Source: Brucellaceae bacterium (GTDB lineage: Bacteria > Pseudomonadota > Alphaproteobacteria > Rhizobiales > Rhizobiaceae). From it: DNA of 64,000 bases. The stretch spans positions 1 to 64,000 of the forward strand of contig JACKJW010000004.1 in the NCBI GenBank assembly GCA_020637755.1, written 5' to 3'. Of this stretch, positions 48,526 through 56,510 are shown in pieces. Positions within the stretch are counted from its first letter, which is position 1; each line of letters starts with the position of its first letter. A program made the position numbers and the translations under genes. Below the pieces are notes generated by a model. The model worked only from the letters and a program-made list of their open reading frames with translations. It did no database searches and had not been told where the DNA came from.

Positions 48526-49077
48526 GTGACTTCGCTTCGTCTCCCCCTTCTGGTCCTGGCCGGCATTGCCCTTGCGGTGATCTCGGGCTGCCAGAGTTCG
48601 GGGGAGGCGGGCAAGCCCGTTGCGGTGCTGGAATCGGCGAAGAAGGACACGCCGCCTCCGCCGCCGCCTGCCACGCCGGAACCTGCTGCCGCCGAAAAGC
48701 CTGCCGCGCCCGCGGCTGATCCGCTGCTCGCAGCTGTCAACCAGATAGCCGCGGTGCAGAAGAAGCGGGGCACGCTGGCCGCGCTTGACTTCGTCTTCGC
48801 CTGCTACGACCGGGTGAAAAGCCCGCGCGTGCCGCTCGGCGAGGCACAGGCCTGCGCCGCACAGGATTTCGTCGTCTCCAAGAGCGTGGAAGAGGGCAAG
48901 GCCGGGCGCGAAAGCCCGGAAAAGACCAAGCGCGCGCAGCTGATTGCCCAGCGGCTCGCCCCGCGCATCGGTGCCCTCATGCAATTGAAGGGCATGAACC
49001 AGAACCAGTTCAACACTTTCGGCCTGTGGCTCCACCGTGTTGCCAAGCCGGCCTATGACAAGGCGATGGCCTCATGA
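48526..49077 (+). CDS. Putative lipoprotein of unknown function
   Basis: A 183-residue exported protein. The GTG start at 48526 follows the ilvB stop by one base. The lipobox is AVISGCQ after a hydrophobic signal (LPLLVLAGIALAVI). A proline-rich spacer (TPPPPPPATPEPAAAEK) precedes a folded C-terminal part with two Cys (FACYDRVK and QACAAQDF). I recognise no family. It sits between ilvB and ilvH and is probably cotranscribed with them. Confidence 0.7.
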   Translation: MTSLRLPLLVLAGIALAVISGCQSSGEAGKPVAVLESAKKDTPPPPPPATPEPAAAEKPAAPAADPLLAAVNQIAAVQKKRGTLAALDFVFACYDRVKSPRVPLGEAQACAAQDFVVSKSVEEGKAGRESPEKTKRAQLIAQRLAPRIGALMQLKGMNQNQFNTFGLWLHRVAKPAYDKAMAS

Positions 49078-49126
49078 CACGCCGCGCCAAACGATTGACC
49101 ATCCAACCCGCCAAGGGAGACCGCCC

Positions 49127-49699
49127 ATGAACGCCCATCTTCAGCCGACCGGTTCGGCCTATTTCATCGCCAAGTCGCTCGAAAAGCCGGAAAGCCACAC
49201 GCTGTCGGTGCTGGTGGACAACGAGCCGGGCGTGCTGGCGCGTGTCATCGGGCTGTTCTCGGGGCGCGGCTACAACATCGACAGCCTGACGGTCTCCGAA
49301 ACCGAGCACGAGAAGCACATGTCGCGCATCACCATCGTGACGCGCGGCACGCCGCATGTGCTGGAGCAGATCAAGGCCCAGCTTGAGCGCATCGTGCCGG
49401 TGCACCGTGTGGTGGACCTTACCGTGCGCTCCCGGGAACTCGGCAATGACAAGCCGGTGGAGCGTGAGCTGGCGCTGGTGAAGGTGGCGGGCACGGGCGA
49501 CAAGCGGGTGGAGGCGCTGCGCCTGGCCGATGCCTTCCGCGCTTCGGTCATCGACGCCAATGTCGGCCATTTCATCTTCGAGATCACCGGCAAGCCTTCC
49601 AAGATCGACCAGTTCATCGGCATCATGGGCCCGCTTGGCCTGATCGAGGTCTGCCGTACCGGCATTGCCGCGCTCAACCGCGGCGACGCGGGGATGTGA
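49127..49699 (+). CDS. ilvH: Acetolactate synthase, small (regulatory) subunit
   Basis: A 190-residue regulatory subunit with an N-terminal ACT domain (HTLSVLVDNEPGVLARVIGLFSGRGYNIDSLTV) that binds valine for feedback inhibition, and the C-terminal ALS_ss domain. It starts 49 bases after the lipoprotein gene, with GGGAG before the ATG. Confidence 0.96.
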   Translation: MNAHLQPTGSAYFIAKSLEKPESHTLSVLVDNEPGVLARVIGLFSGRGYNIDSLTVSETEHEKHMSRITIVTRGTPHVLEQIKAQLERIVPVHRVVDLTVRSRELGNDKPVERELALVKVAGTGDKRVEALRLADAFRASVIDANVGHFIFEITGKPSKIDQFIGIMGPLGLIEVCRTGIAALNRGDAGM

Positions 49700-50231
49700 G
49701 GACATAAAGATCCGCGATCACGTCGCGCCGTCACGTCTGGTTTTCCAAAATGTCCGGCCCGCATGGCAGGAGAATATGACGGGCGGTCAGGCGTTCGCCC
49801 GTTTGTTTTTTATGTGCGGTCACCGGTTCTGCCCTTCGCCATGGCTCCGGGCGTTCAGCGCTCGGAAAGCCAAATCGTTGGCTTTCCGCAAGAGGGGCCT
49901 CACCCCGTTTCATGATTTTCGACCGCTGTTGCTCCGCCATCCTTCCCGGACTTCCGCTGTGCCGATGGAACAGCGGTAACCCCGTGAATGGCGGCCTCGC
50001 GCCCCTTGTTGCCTTGCCCGGAGGCCCGGCACACAACACACCGGCAGCGTTGACCAAAGGCTCTTCTCCGGCCCACGCGAATGCCCAACCGAAGGCGTCC
50101 GCCGCCAACCACGGCCGCCCCGCGAAATCACCGGGTCATGCTTGGTGTCTTCACATCGATCATGTTACGCTTTTCTAAATAATGTCCAACGCCTCAATTC
50201 CGGCTGTTGGCTTGCAGATGAGGCATTCACA
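49700..50231. other. Intergenic region with a perfect hairpin, no gene supported
   Basis: A 532-base gap. It starts with the ilvH terminator (49779-49813). At 49863-49888 lies a perfect 11-base stem CGGAAAGCCAA/TTGGCTTTCCG with a 4-base loop, which may be a repeated element. Open frames on the minus strand (up to 125 codons) show no domain I recognise. Confidence 0.6.
49779..49813 (+). terminator. Terminator after ilvH
   Basis: ACGGGCG (49779-49785) pairs with CGCCCGT (49796-49802), followed by TTGTTTTTT. Confidence 0.75.
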
Positions 50232-51548
50232 ATGACATTTGTTTCTGTCTGCCGGATGGTTCTGTTCTCAACAAGCCTTGGTCTTGCTGCCCTGCATGCC
50301 CTTCCGGTTGGCGGTGCAGCTCAAGCAGCGACAATAACGATTACCAAGCCGGAAGAGGCGAATAGTGCCCGCTCGAATGAATGTCTCCTCGAAGGCGTGA
50401 TTGGCCGTGATGATGTCGCGAAGGTCGCCGATGCGATCTCCCAGAACAATTGCGTTCTTGTTCTCAACAGTCCCGGCGGGTCGCTAGCCGCAGCGCTCGA
50501 TATCGTCAAGGCGGTTGGCGAGTACACGCCCACCCTCATTCGCAAGGGGCACAAGTGCCTGTCTGCCTGCGCCGTGATCTTCATGGCCGGCAGCTTCAGT
50601 GAGGATGGGGCCTACGCCCATCGGACTCTGGAGAAAGGCGGGACGCTGGGCTTTCACCGTCCATCGCTCGACCTGCCGGAGAATTCCCAGCAATACCAAG
50701 CTGATGATGTCGTGAGAGCCTATGATTTTTCCGTCATCGGCGTTGCTGAAATCGCCAACCTCTCCAAGGTCAGATACGCCAACCGGAGCGATTCCTTCGG
50801 TGTCCTGTTTCCGATCGATCTGCTTGTGAAAATGTTGAAGACGGAAAAGGATCAGATGTTTTACATCGATGATGTCGGGCGGCTTTTGCTGTCCGGCGTC
50901 GATTTCGAGAAGCGGTTTGATCTCACGTCACCGGATTTGAGCGAAAGAAACGCCTGCGACAATTATTACTGGGTTACCGTCGAAAATTTCGACGAAACCA
51001 CGTCGACCTCCGGTGCCCGGTACGATCCGGAACTGATGGGAAGTGTTCCGGAATTCGGTATTTCGAAAACCGTGATCGACGGTGAAACTTTTACGCGCTT
51101 TGCCGATTATCAGGGAGCCGAGGGGACACTCATGACCTGTACCGTACGTGCAACGGAATACGGCTACGAGTTGATGCTTGATGAAGGGCCGAAGCTCTAT
51201 TTGTCCGTGGCCTACGGCTTGCCGCGCACCATGAAACTGGCCGATGTCCGGCTGGAAACAGGAACCACTCCGCAACAAGCCACCGGGCCGCGCTGTTCGG
51301 TCTGGTCAGACGGCAGGGAGACGGACAATGAGAAGTGCCATATCTCGGATGAGGATGGAGCAAGGGTAGGGAAACCCGGAGCGGCCATTCGCTACTTTGT
51401 CTGGCCGTCCGGCGGCAAAACCGTCCTGATGACGCAAAGCGGACGCATGACGCTGAACGGCGCGGACGCGATCGCCGCACCAAGCGTCAATGGTGCGACG
51501 TGCCTCAAGAACCTCAAGACGGGAAACGTCTTTTGCTATCGCCAATAG
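50232..51548 (+). CDS. Secreted protein with ClpP/crotonase-like fold (COG3904-type)
   Basis: A 438-residue exported protein with a signal peptide (VLFSTSLGLAALHALPVGGAAQA). The first 160 residues carry the ClpP-like pattern of periplasmic COG3904 proteins: LNSPGGSLAAALDI, then KGHKCLSACAVIFMAG with a candidate catalytic serine between two cysteines. The rest has no recognised domain. Upstream DNA is unusually structured (see 49863). Confidence 0.8.
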   Translation: MTFVSVCRMVLFSTSLGLAALHALPVGGAAQAATITITKPEEANSARSNECLLEGVIGRDDVAKVADAISQNNCVLVLNSPGGSLAAALDIVKAVGEYTPTLIRKGHKCLSACAVIFMAGSFSEDGAYAHRTLEKGGTLGFHRPSLDLPENSQQYQADDVVRAYDFSVIGVAEIANLSKVRYANRSDSFGVLFPIDLLVKMLKTEKDQMFYIDDVGRLLLSGVDFEKRFDLTSPDLSERNACDNYYWVTVENFDETTSTSGARYDPELMGSVPEFGISKTVIDGETFTRFADYQGAEGTLMTCTVRATEYGYELMLDEGPKLYLSVAYGLPRTMKLADVRLETGTTPQQATGPRCSVWSDGRETDNEKCHISDEDGARVGKPGAAIRYFVWPSGGKTVLMTQSGRMTLNGADAIAAPSVNGATCLKNLKTGNVFCYRQ

Positions 51549-51557
51549 GTCTGGCCG

Positions 51558-52685
51558 CTACCGCACCACGGTCAATCTCTCCGCAGCCCGCGTGATCGCG
51601 GTGTAGAGCCAGCGTTCGCGGGTATCGCGGAAGGCGAAGCTTTCGTCGAACAGGACCACATTGTCCCATTGGGAGCCCTGCGCCTTGTGCACGGTGAGTG
51701 CATAGCCGTAATCGAAATCGTCAAAGCGCTTCTTTGTCTGCCAGGGAATGTCGGCCTCGGGGTCTTCAAAGGCTGCTTTCAGCAGCTTGATCTTGGCTGC
51801 GCCGCGATCGGGATCGTCCTCTTCGGGCGTGACCAGAATGTTGATGCCGGGTTTTACTGTCTCGCGGCTAGCGGTCATCACCTTCCAAAGCGAGCCGTTC
51901 AGCAGGCCCTTGGCGGGGTCGTTCCTGAGGCAGACCAGCTTGTCGCCCGCTTGTGGATAGCTGGCTGTGAATCCCTTCAGCTCGCGCAGGCGCATGTTGT
52001 AGCGGCGTCTGGTCCTGTTTGTGCCGACGAGCACCTGGTCGGCATCGAGCACGAGGTCCTGCGTCACGTCACCCTTGGCGATCACCTGCGCGGTGCCGTA
52101 ATCGCCATACATCAGCTCGCGGCCCTCGCGCACGTCGAGCGCCATGGCAATGATCGGGTTGTCGCGCGCCTGGCGGTGGATTTCGGTCAGCAGCATGTCC
52201 GGCTCGGCATCGGTGAAGAAGCCGCCGCCGGAAATGGGCGGCAACTGGCCGGGATCGCCCAAAACGAGGATCGGCGTTCCAAAACTCATCAGGTCGCGTC
52301 CGAGTTGCTCGTCCACCATGGAGCACTCGTCCACGATGATGAGCTTGGCGCGGGCCACGGGGCTTTGCCGGTTGAGCGAGAAGGTCGGGGCAAAGGAGGT
52401 CTTGCCGGTGGTCTCGTCGGCCACTTCCTCCTCACCGCGCGGGCGGTAGATCAGCGAATGGATGGTGCGGGCGTTGGTGGCGCCCTTGGAGCGCAGCACC
52501 TGCGCGGCCTTGCCGGTAAAGGCCGCGAACTGCACCTCGCCATCGACATGCTCGGCGAAATAGCGCGCCAGCGTGGTCTTGCCCGTTCCGGCATAGCCGA
52601 ACAGGCGGAAAAGCGGCGTGCGGCCATCCTTCAGCCAGCGCGCAACGGCCTTCAGGGCCTCATCCTGTTGGGGAGAAAACTGCAT
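51558..52685 (-). CDS. RecD-like/PIF1-type DNA helicase
   Basis: A 375-residue superfamily 1B helicase without the extra domains of full RecD. Walker A is GYAGTGKTTLARY, motif II is IIVDECSMVDEQ, motif III is VLGDPGQLPPI, and the last motifs are TVHKAQGSQWDNVV and YTAITRAAERL. The start at 52685 (MQFSPQQDEAL) is chosen. Probably a small 5'-3' helicase in repair. Confidence 0.92.
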   Translation of the reverse strand: MQFSPQQDEALKAVARWLKDGRTPLFRLFGYAGTGKTTLARYFAEHVDGEVQFAAFTGKAAQVLRSKGATNARTIHSLIYRPRGEEEVADETTGKTSFAPTFSLNRQSPVARAKLIIVDECSMVDEQLGRDLMSFGTPILVLGDPGQLPPISGGGFFTDAEPDMLLTEIHRQARDNPIIAMALDVREGRELMYGDYGTAQVIAKGDVTQDLVLDADQVLVGTNRTRRRYNMRLRELKGFTASYPQAGDKLVCLRNDPAKGLLNGSLWKVMTASRETVKPGINILVTPEEDDPDRGAAKIKLLKAAFEDPEADIPWQTKKRFDDFDYGYALTVHKAQGSQWDNVVLFDESFAFRDTRERWLYTAITRAAERLTVVR

Positions 52686-52814
52686 GGCCCTTGCTGCCAG
52701 ATTCGGGCCGCGAAGGCGAGGGCGCGCGCCATGCCGCATGGCCAAGGCGCGAGGTGCAAGCTAGGGTGACACTGTCTGCGGGGCCTTGACCGCCGTGCGA
52801 TGAAGGAAGAGATC

Positions 52815-53255
52815 ATGATAGACCCCGAACTGGCGGCGCGGCCGCCGCGCGTCCCGGAAGCGCATTTCGCCTCGGTGACGCCTGACCAGATTTGCACCCT
52901 CGTGGACGATTTCTACGGCGTGATCCGTGCCGACGCGCGGCTTGGGCCGATCTTCGACGGTGTGATCGGAGACAACTGGCCGCGCCACATGGTGCGCATG
53001 AAGGCTTTCTGGCGCTCCGTGCTGCTCAAGACCGGCGAATATGGCGGCAGGCCGGTGCCTGCGCATATGGCAATTCCCGATTTGAAACCTGAGGATTTTC
53101 GCCTCTGGCTCGGCCTGTTCGAAAAGGTTGCGGCCCGTGTGATGGAGGCTGACGCCGCACCCCATGTGGTGGCCGCTGCGCGGCGCATCGCGCGCAGCCT
53201 CTGGATGGCGCGCTTTGCCACACCGTTCGATCCGGTGCCAGACTGGCTGGCCTGA
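52815..53255 (+). CDS. Group III truncated haemoglobin
   Basis: A 146-residue globin of the small 2-on-2 type. The group III pattern includes VDDFYGVIRADARLGPIF, the WPRHMVRMKAFWRSVLL helix and the proximal region with PVPAHMAIPDL. Possible roles are oxygen or NO handling; none is shown for this one. The ATG at 52815 follows AAGGAAGAG; the ATG at 52800 is less well placed. Confidence 0.92.
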   Translation: MIDPELAARPPRVPEAHFASVTPDQICTLVDDFYGVIRADARLGPIFDGVIGDNWPRHMVRMKAFWRSVLLKTGEYGGRPVPAHMAIPDLKPEDFRLWLGLFEKVAARVMEADAAPHVVAAARRIARSLWMARFATPFDPVPDWLA

Positions 53256-53350
53256 CGGGCGCATTTGCGTGGCTGCATTTGGGCGCGCAGGCGGGTTGCA
53301 CCGGCTCCTGGCGGAGGCCATAGTCGCGCGGTTTCATCAAGGCGAGCGCG

Positions 53351-54637
53351 ATGCGGGTTCTGGTTCTCGGCGGCTACGGGTTCATCGGCGAGGCGATCTG
53401 CCGGGTGCTCCATGTGCGCGGCCACGCGGTGACCGGGCTCGGCCGGGACGTGGGCCGTGCGCGGGCGCGGATGCCCTTTGTGCGCTGGATCGAAGGGGAT
53501 ATCGCCGGGCTTGCTTCCGCGGAGTGGGCGGCGCTTGTCACCGGCTTTGATGCCGTGGTCAATGCTGCCGGCGCGCTTCAGGACGGAGCGCGGGACGATG
53601 TGGCGGCAGTGCAGGATGCGGCCATGCGCGCGCTGTACAACGCGGCGGCGGTTCAGGACAGGCCACCGCTCATCGTGCAGATTTCGGCCAACACTGCCGG
53701 TGCCGGGGCGGATACGCCGTTCCTCGCGACCAAGCGGGCTGCCGACAACACGCTGAAAGCCAGCGGACTGCCGCATGTCATCCTGCGTCCTGCGCTGGTG
53801 ATCGGGCGCAACGCCCATGGCGGCACGGCACTGGTGCGCGCGCTGGCCGGATTTCCCCTTGTGATGCCTTTGATGCAAACGCAATCGCCGGTGGTCACGG
53901 TCGCGCTGGAGGATGTGGCGCAATGCGTTGCCGATGCGGTGGAAGGGGTTATCGCGCCCGGCAGCGACCTTGTGCTGGCAGCCGATGAACGGTTGACGCT
54001 GAAAGAGTGTGTGGCGGCGCATCGCGCCTGGCTCGGCCTGCCAAGCGGGAGGATCGTGGAGGTGCCCGGGTGGGCGGGCAAGCTCGCCGGTATGGCCGCC
54101 GATCTGGCCGGGCGGCTCGGCTGGCGCTCGCCGCTGCGCTCGACCGCGCTTGCCGTGATGGGCGGAGGTGTCGAGGCCGGGCCGGGCAGCCGGCCGGAAC
54201 GCCATCTTTTACCCCTGAATGAAACATTGATGCGCATGCCTGCCGGAGCGCAGGACCTCTGGTTTGCCCGGCTCTACCTGCTGAAGCCGGTGCTGGTTCT
54301 CGGGCTTTCCGCGTTCTGGGTTGCCTCGGGATCTATCGCGCTACTGGGCTTTGAGGCTTCAGCCCAGTATATGGGGTTTGCAGGCCTGCCCGAACGGCTC
54401 GGGCGCGGGCTGACGCTGCTGACGAGCCTCGCCGACATCGCGCTTGGAGCAGCGGTGCTGTGGCGGGTGTGGGCGGCGCGGGCGCTGCAGGGCATGATGG
54501 TGCTGTCGCTGGCCTATCTGGTGGCGGCCACGATCCTTACTCCGGCCCTCTGGCTCGATCCTCTCGGCCCGCTGGTCAAGGTCGTGCCGTCCATTCTGCT
54601 GGCGGCGGTGACACTCGCCATCCTCGACGAGCGCTGA
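53351..54637 (+). CDS. NAD(P)-dependent SDR protein with C-terminal DoxX-like domain
   Basis: A 428-residue fusion. Residues 1-300 are an extended SDR (VLGGYGFIGEAICRVL, the GxxGxxG motif). The last 130 residues have four hydrophobic helices typical of DoxX (KPVLVLGLSAFWVASGSIALLGF, SLADIALGAAVLWRV). The combination is a known architecture of unknown function. A DUF2269 gene follows after 3 bases and is probably cotranscribed. Confidence 0.88.
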   Translation: MRVLVLGGYGFIGEAICRVLHVRGHAVTGLGRDVGRARARMPFVRWIEGDIAGLASAEWAALVTGFDAVVNAAGALQDGARDDVAAVQDAAMRALYNAAAVQDRPPLIVQISANTAGAGADTPFLATKRAADNTLKASGLPHVILRPALVIGRNAHGGTALVRALAGFPLVMPLMQTQSPVVTVALEDVAQCVADAVEGVIAPGSDLVLAADERLTLKECVAAHRAWLGLPSGRIVEVPGWAGKLAGMAADLAGRLGWRSPLRSTALAVMGGGVEAGPGSRPERHLLPLNETLMRMPAGAQDLWFARLYLLKPVLVLGLSAFWVASGSIALLGFEASAQYMGFAGLPERLGRGLTLLTSLADIALGAAVLWRVWAARALQGMMVLSLAYLVAATILTPALWLDPLGPLVKVVPSILLAAVTLAILDER

Positions 54638-54640
54638 GCC

Positions 54641-55114
54641 ATGGAAGAGGTGCTGCGCTTTGCCCATGTGATCGGTGCAACCGTGCTGTTTGGCACCGGC
54701 GCGGGCATTGCCTTTTTCATGGTGATGGCGCATCGCACGCGCGATCCGGCGCTGATCGCCCATGTGGCGGGCACGGTGGTGGTGGCAGACTTCCTGTTCA
54801 CGGCAACGGCGGTGGTGGCACAGCCGGTCACCGGCATCTGGCTGGCGCAGGAGACCGGCTGGCCGCTGACGCAGGGCTGGATCGCGGCATCCTTGGTGCT
54901 CTATGCGATCACGGGGGCTTTCTGGTTGCCGGTCGTGTGGATCCAGGCGCAGTTGCGTGACATGGCCCGGGAAGCGGCACAGGCAGGCGTGGGGCTGCCG
55001 GAGCGCTATTTCCGGCTCTATCGTGTGTGGTTTGCGTTTGGCTTTCCGGCCTTTTTCGCGGTCATGGGCATTCTCTGGCTGATGCTCATGCGCCCGCTTC
55101 TCTGGTGGGAATGA
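54641..55114 (+). CDS. DUF2269 family integral membrane protein
   Basis: A 157-residue four-helix membrane protein. The first helix carries HVIGATVLFGTGAGIAFFM, the family's hallmark. Its place after the SDR-DoxX gene is typical and suggests a shared, unknown redox or membrane role. Confidence 0.85.
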   Translation: MEEVLRFAHVIGATVLFGTGAGIAFFMVMAHRTRDPALIAHVAGTVVVADFLFTATAVVAQPVTGIWLAQETGWPLTQGWIAASLVLYAITGAFWLPVVWIQAQLRDMAREAAQAGVGLPERYFRLYRVWFAFGFPAFFAVMGILWLMLMRPLLWWE

Positions 55115-55118
55115 TGGG

Positions 55119-55754
55119 TCAGGCCGCGGAAACTGCGGCAGGCCGTGTGGCGCCGGCAACAGCAGGGAAGAGCTTGCGCGTGCGATCGAAGGCGAGGCGC
55201 GACAGCGTCTCGAACTCGCCGGGACGGGGGCGGCCGGTCTTGTCGCCCAGCAGGGCGCGCACCTGGCGGTCGCCGATCAGAAGGCCGTAAAAGGACTGGA
55301 AAATCTCGGCCGGATCGCCGTCGCCCATTTTTCCATCCGCCTGAAGGCGTGTGATCAGCCCGGCCATTTGCGGGGCCGTGCGGCCGCGTCCGTGCTGGAG
55401 CAGCAGTTCGCCCAGCTCGCCTGAGCCATCGGCCATGGCGGAACGGTTGATGGCAAGCGAGGCTTCGCCGGTCAGCAGATCGAGCAGGGCGGCGCCCGCG
55501 CGAACCATCACGGTGGTGTTGTCGGCATTTTCGGCCAGTTCGCGCGCCATCATGGCGTTGAGCTGGGCCGACTGGGCTTCGACAAGGGCACGGAAGATGC
55601 CGTCACGGTCGCCGAACCAGTTGTAGAGCGTTTCCTTGGAGCAGCGGGCGCGAGCGGCAATGCGTGCGGTGGTGACCGCCGAAGCGCCGCCTTCGCGCAG
55701 GATGTCAAGCACGACTGCCAGGATCTGGCGTCTCCTGTCTTCCCGCGGTGCCAT
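55119..55754 (-). CDS. TetR family transcriptional regulator
   Basis: A 211-residue regulator. The HTH covers VTTARIAARARCSKETLYNWFGDRDGIF. The C-terminal ligand-binding part includes DPAEIFQSFYGLLIGDRQVRALLG. The ATG at 55754 follows GGAGAG. It is divergent from a DUF1772 gene and the shared region contains three GTACC motifs, its likely operators. The open frame extends far upstream but only this part is a regulator. Confidence 0.9.
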   Translation of the reverse strand: MAPREDRRRQILAVVLDILREGGASAVTTARIAARARCSKETLYNWFGDRDGIFRALVEAQSAQLNAMMARELAENADNTTVMVRAGAALLDLLTGEASLAINRSAMADGSGELGELLLQHGRGRTAPQMAGLITRLQADGKMGDGDPAEIFQSFYGLLIGDRQVRALLGDKTGRPRPGEFETLSRLAFDRTRKLFPAVAGATRPAAVSAA

Positions 55755-55789
55755 CTGCGCGCTCTCCAAACCTGTTTTCCGTAACTGTT

Positions 55790-55860
55790 GGTACCTTACA
55801 AAAAATTCATTTGCATCGCAACGTACCAAAAAGTACATCAAGGCCGTACCTAATAGTACG
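55790..55860. promoter_or_regulatory. Tandem operators for the TetR regulator
   Basis: CGTACCAAAAAGTACA (55822-55837) and CGTACCTAATAGTACG (55845-55860) are near-identical imperfect palindromes 23 bases apart. A GGTACC palindrome lies at 55790-55795. They lie between the TetR gene and the DUF1772 gene, where autoregulation and target control would act. Confidence 0.7.
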
Positions 55861-55892
55861 TTTTTGAAAACCCGCAAAAGCAGGAACCTGCA

Positions 55893-56405
55893 ATGAAAAA
55901 TTCCCTTCTTTTTGGTCTTTCCGGACTGTCTCTCCTGCTGGTTGCGGGTATCTTCGGCTTTTTCTACGCTTGGATTTGCTCGACCATGTGGGGCCTGGAC
56001 GCGGCCGATCCCCGTGTGGCGATCCGCGCCATGCAGGCCATGAACGCCTCCGTGCGCAATTTCGTCTTCGCTCCGGCGTTTTTCGGAACGCCATGGGTAC
56101 TGTTTGGTACGGCTTTTGCCGCTTATCGCGCCGGGCTTGGGCAGGCGGCCATGATGCTTGCCGGTGCAGGCCTGACCTATCTGCTCGGGGCGCAACTTCT
56201 CACCATGACCGTGAACGTGCCGATGAACGAGGCGCTTGGTGCGACCGCCGTGCCGGAGAGCGTCGACGAGGCGCGCGCCATCTGGGCGGCCTATTCGCCG
56301 CGCTGGCAGGTCTTCAATACCATCCGAACGGCGGTGAGTGGCGTGAGCCTGCTGATGACCGGCTATGCCATCTGGCTGATCGGCCGTGCCTCCGGGCAAG
56401 CGTGA
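55893..56405 (+). CDS. DUF1772 (anthrone oxygenase-like) membrane protein
   Basis: A 170-residue four-helix membrane protein. The motif MTVNVPMNEALG is the DUF1772 signature. The N-terminal helix starts at once, without a signal-peptide cleavage site. Divergent from the TetR gene, so it is the probable target of that regulator. A strong 15-base hairpin follows (56455). Confidence 0.85.
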   Translation: MKNSLLFGLSGLSLLLVAGIFGFFYAWICSTMWGLDAADPRVAIRAMQAMNASVRNFVFAPAFFGTPWVLFGTAFAAYRAGLGQAAMMLAGAGLTYLLGAQLLTMTVNVPMNEALGATAVPESVDEARAIWAAYSPRWQVFNTIRTAVSGVSLLMTGYAIWLIGRASGQA

Positions 56406-56454
56406 CGATGTTGGCCGGGCAGGGGCGGGTAGGCTTACCCCACCGTCCGGACAC

Positions 56455-56488
56455 GGAAAGACCGGCGGATCGCTCCGCCGGTCTTTCC
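56455..56488. terminator. Strong hairpin terminator
   Basis: GGAAAGACCGGCGGA (56455-56469) pairs with TCCGCCGGTCTTTCC (56474-56488), loop TCGC. It serves the DUF1772 gene and, in the other direction, the acidic-protein gene. Confidence 0.75.
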
Positions 56489-56510
56489 GGATCAAACCGT
56501 CTTGTGCCGC

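Noticed and set aside
49731..50108. A 125-codon minus-strand frame downstream of ilvH
   Set aside because: It covers the terminator and a hairpin and has no recognisable domain.
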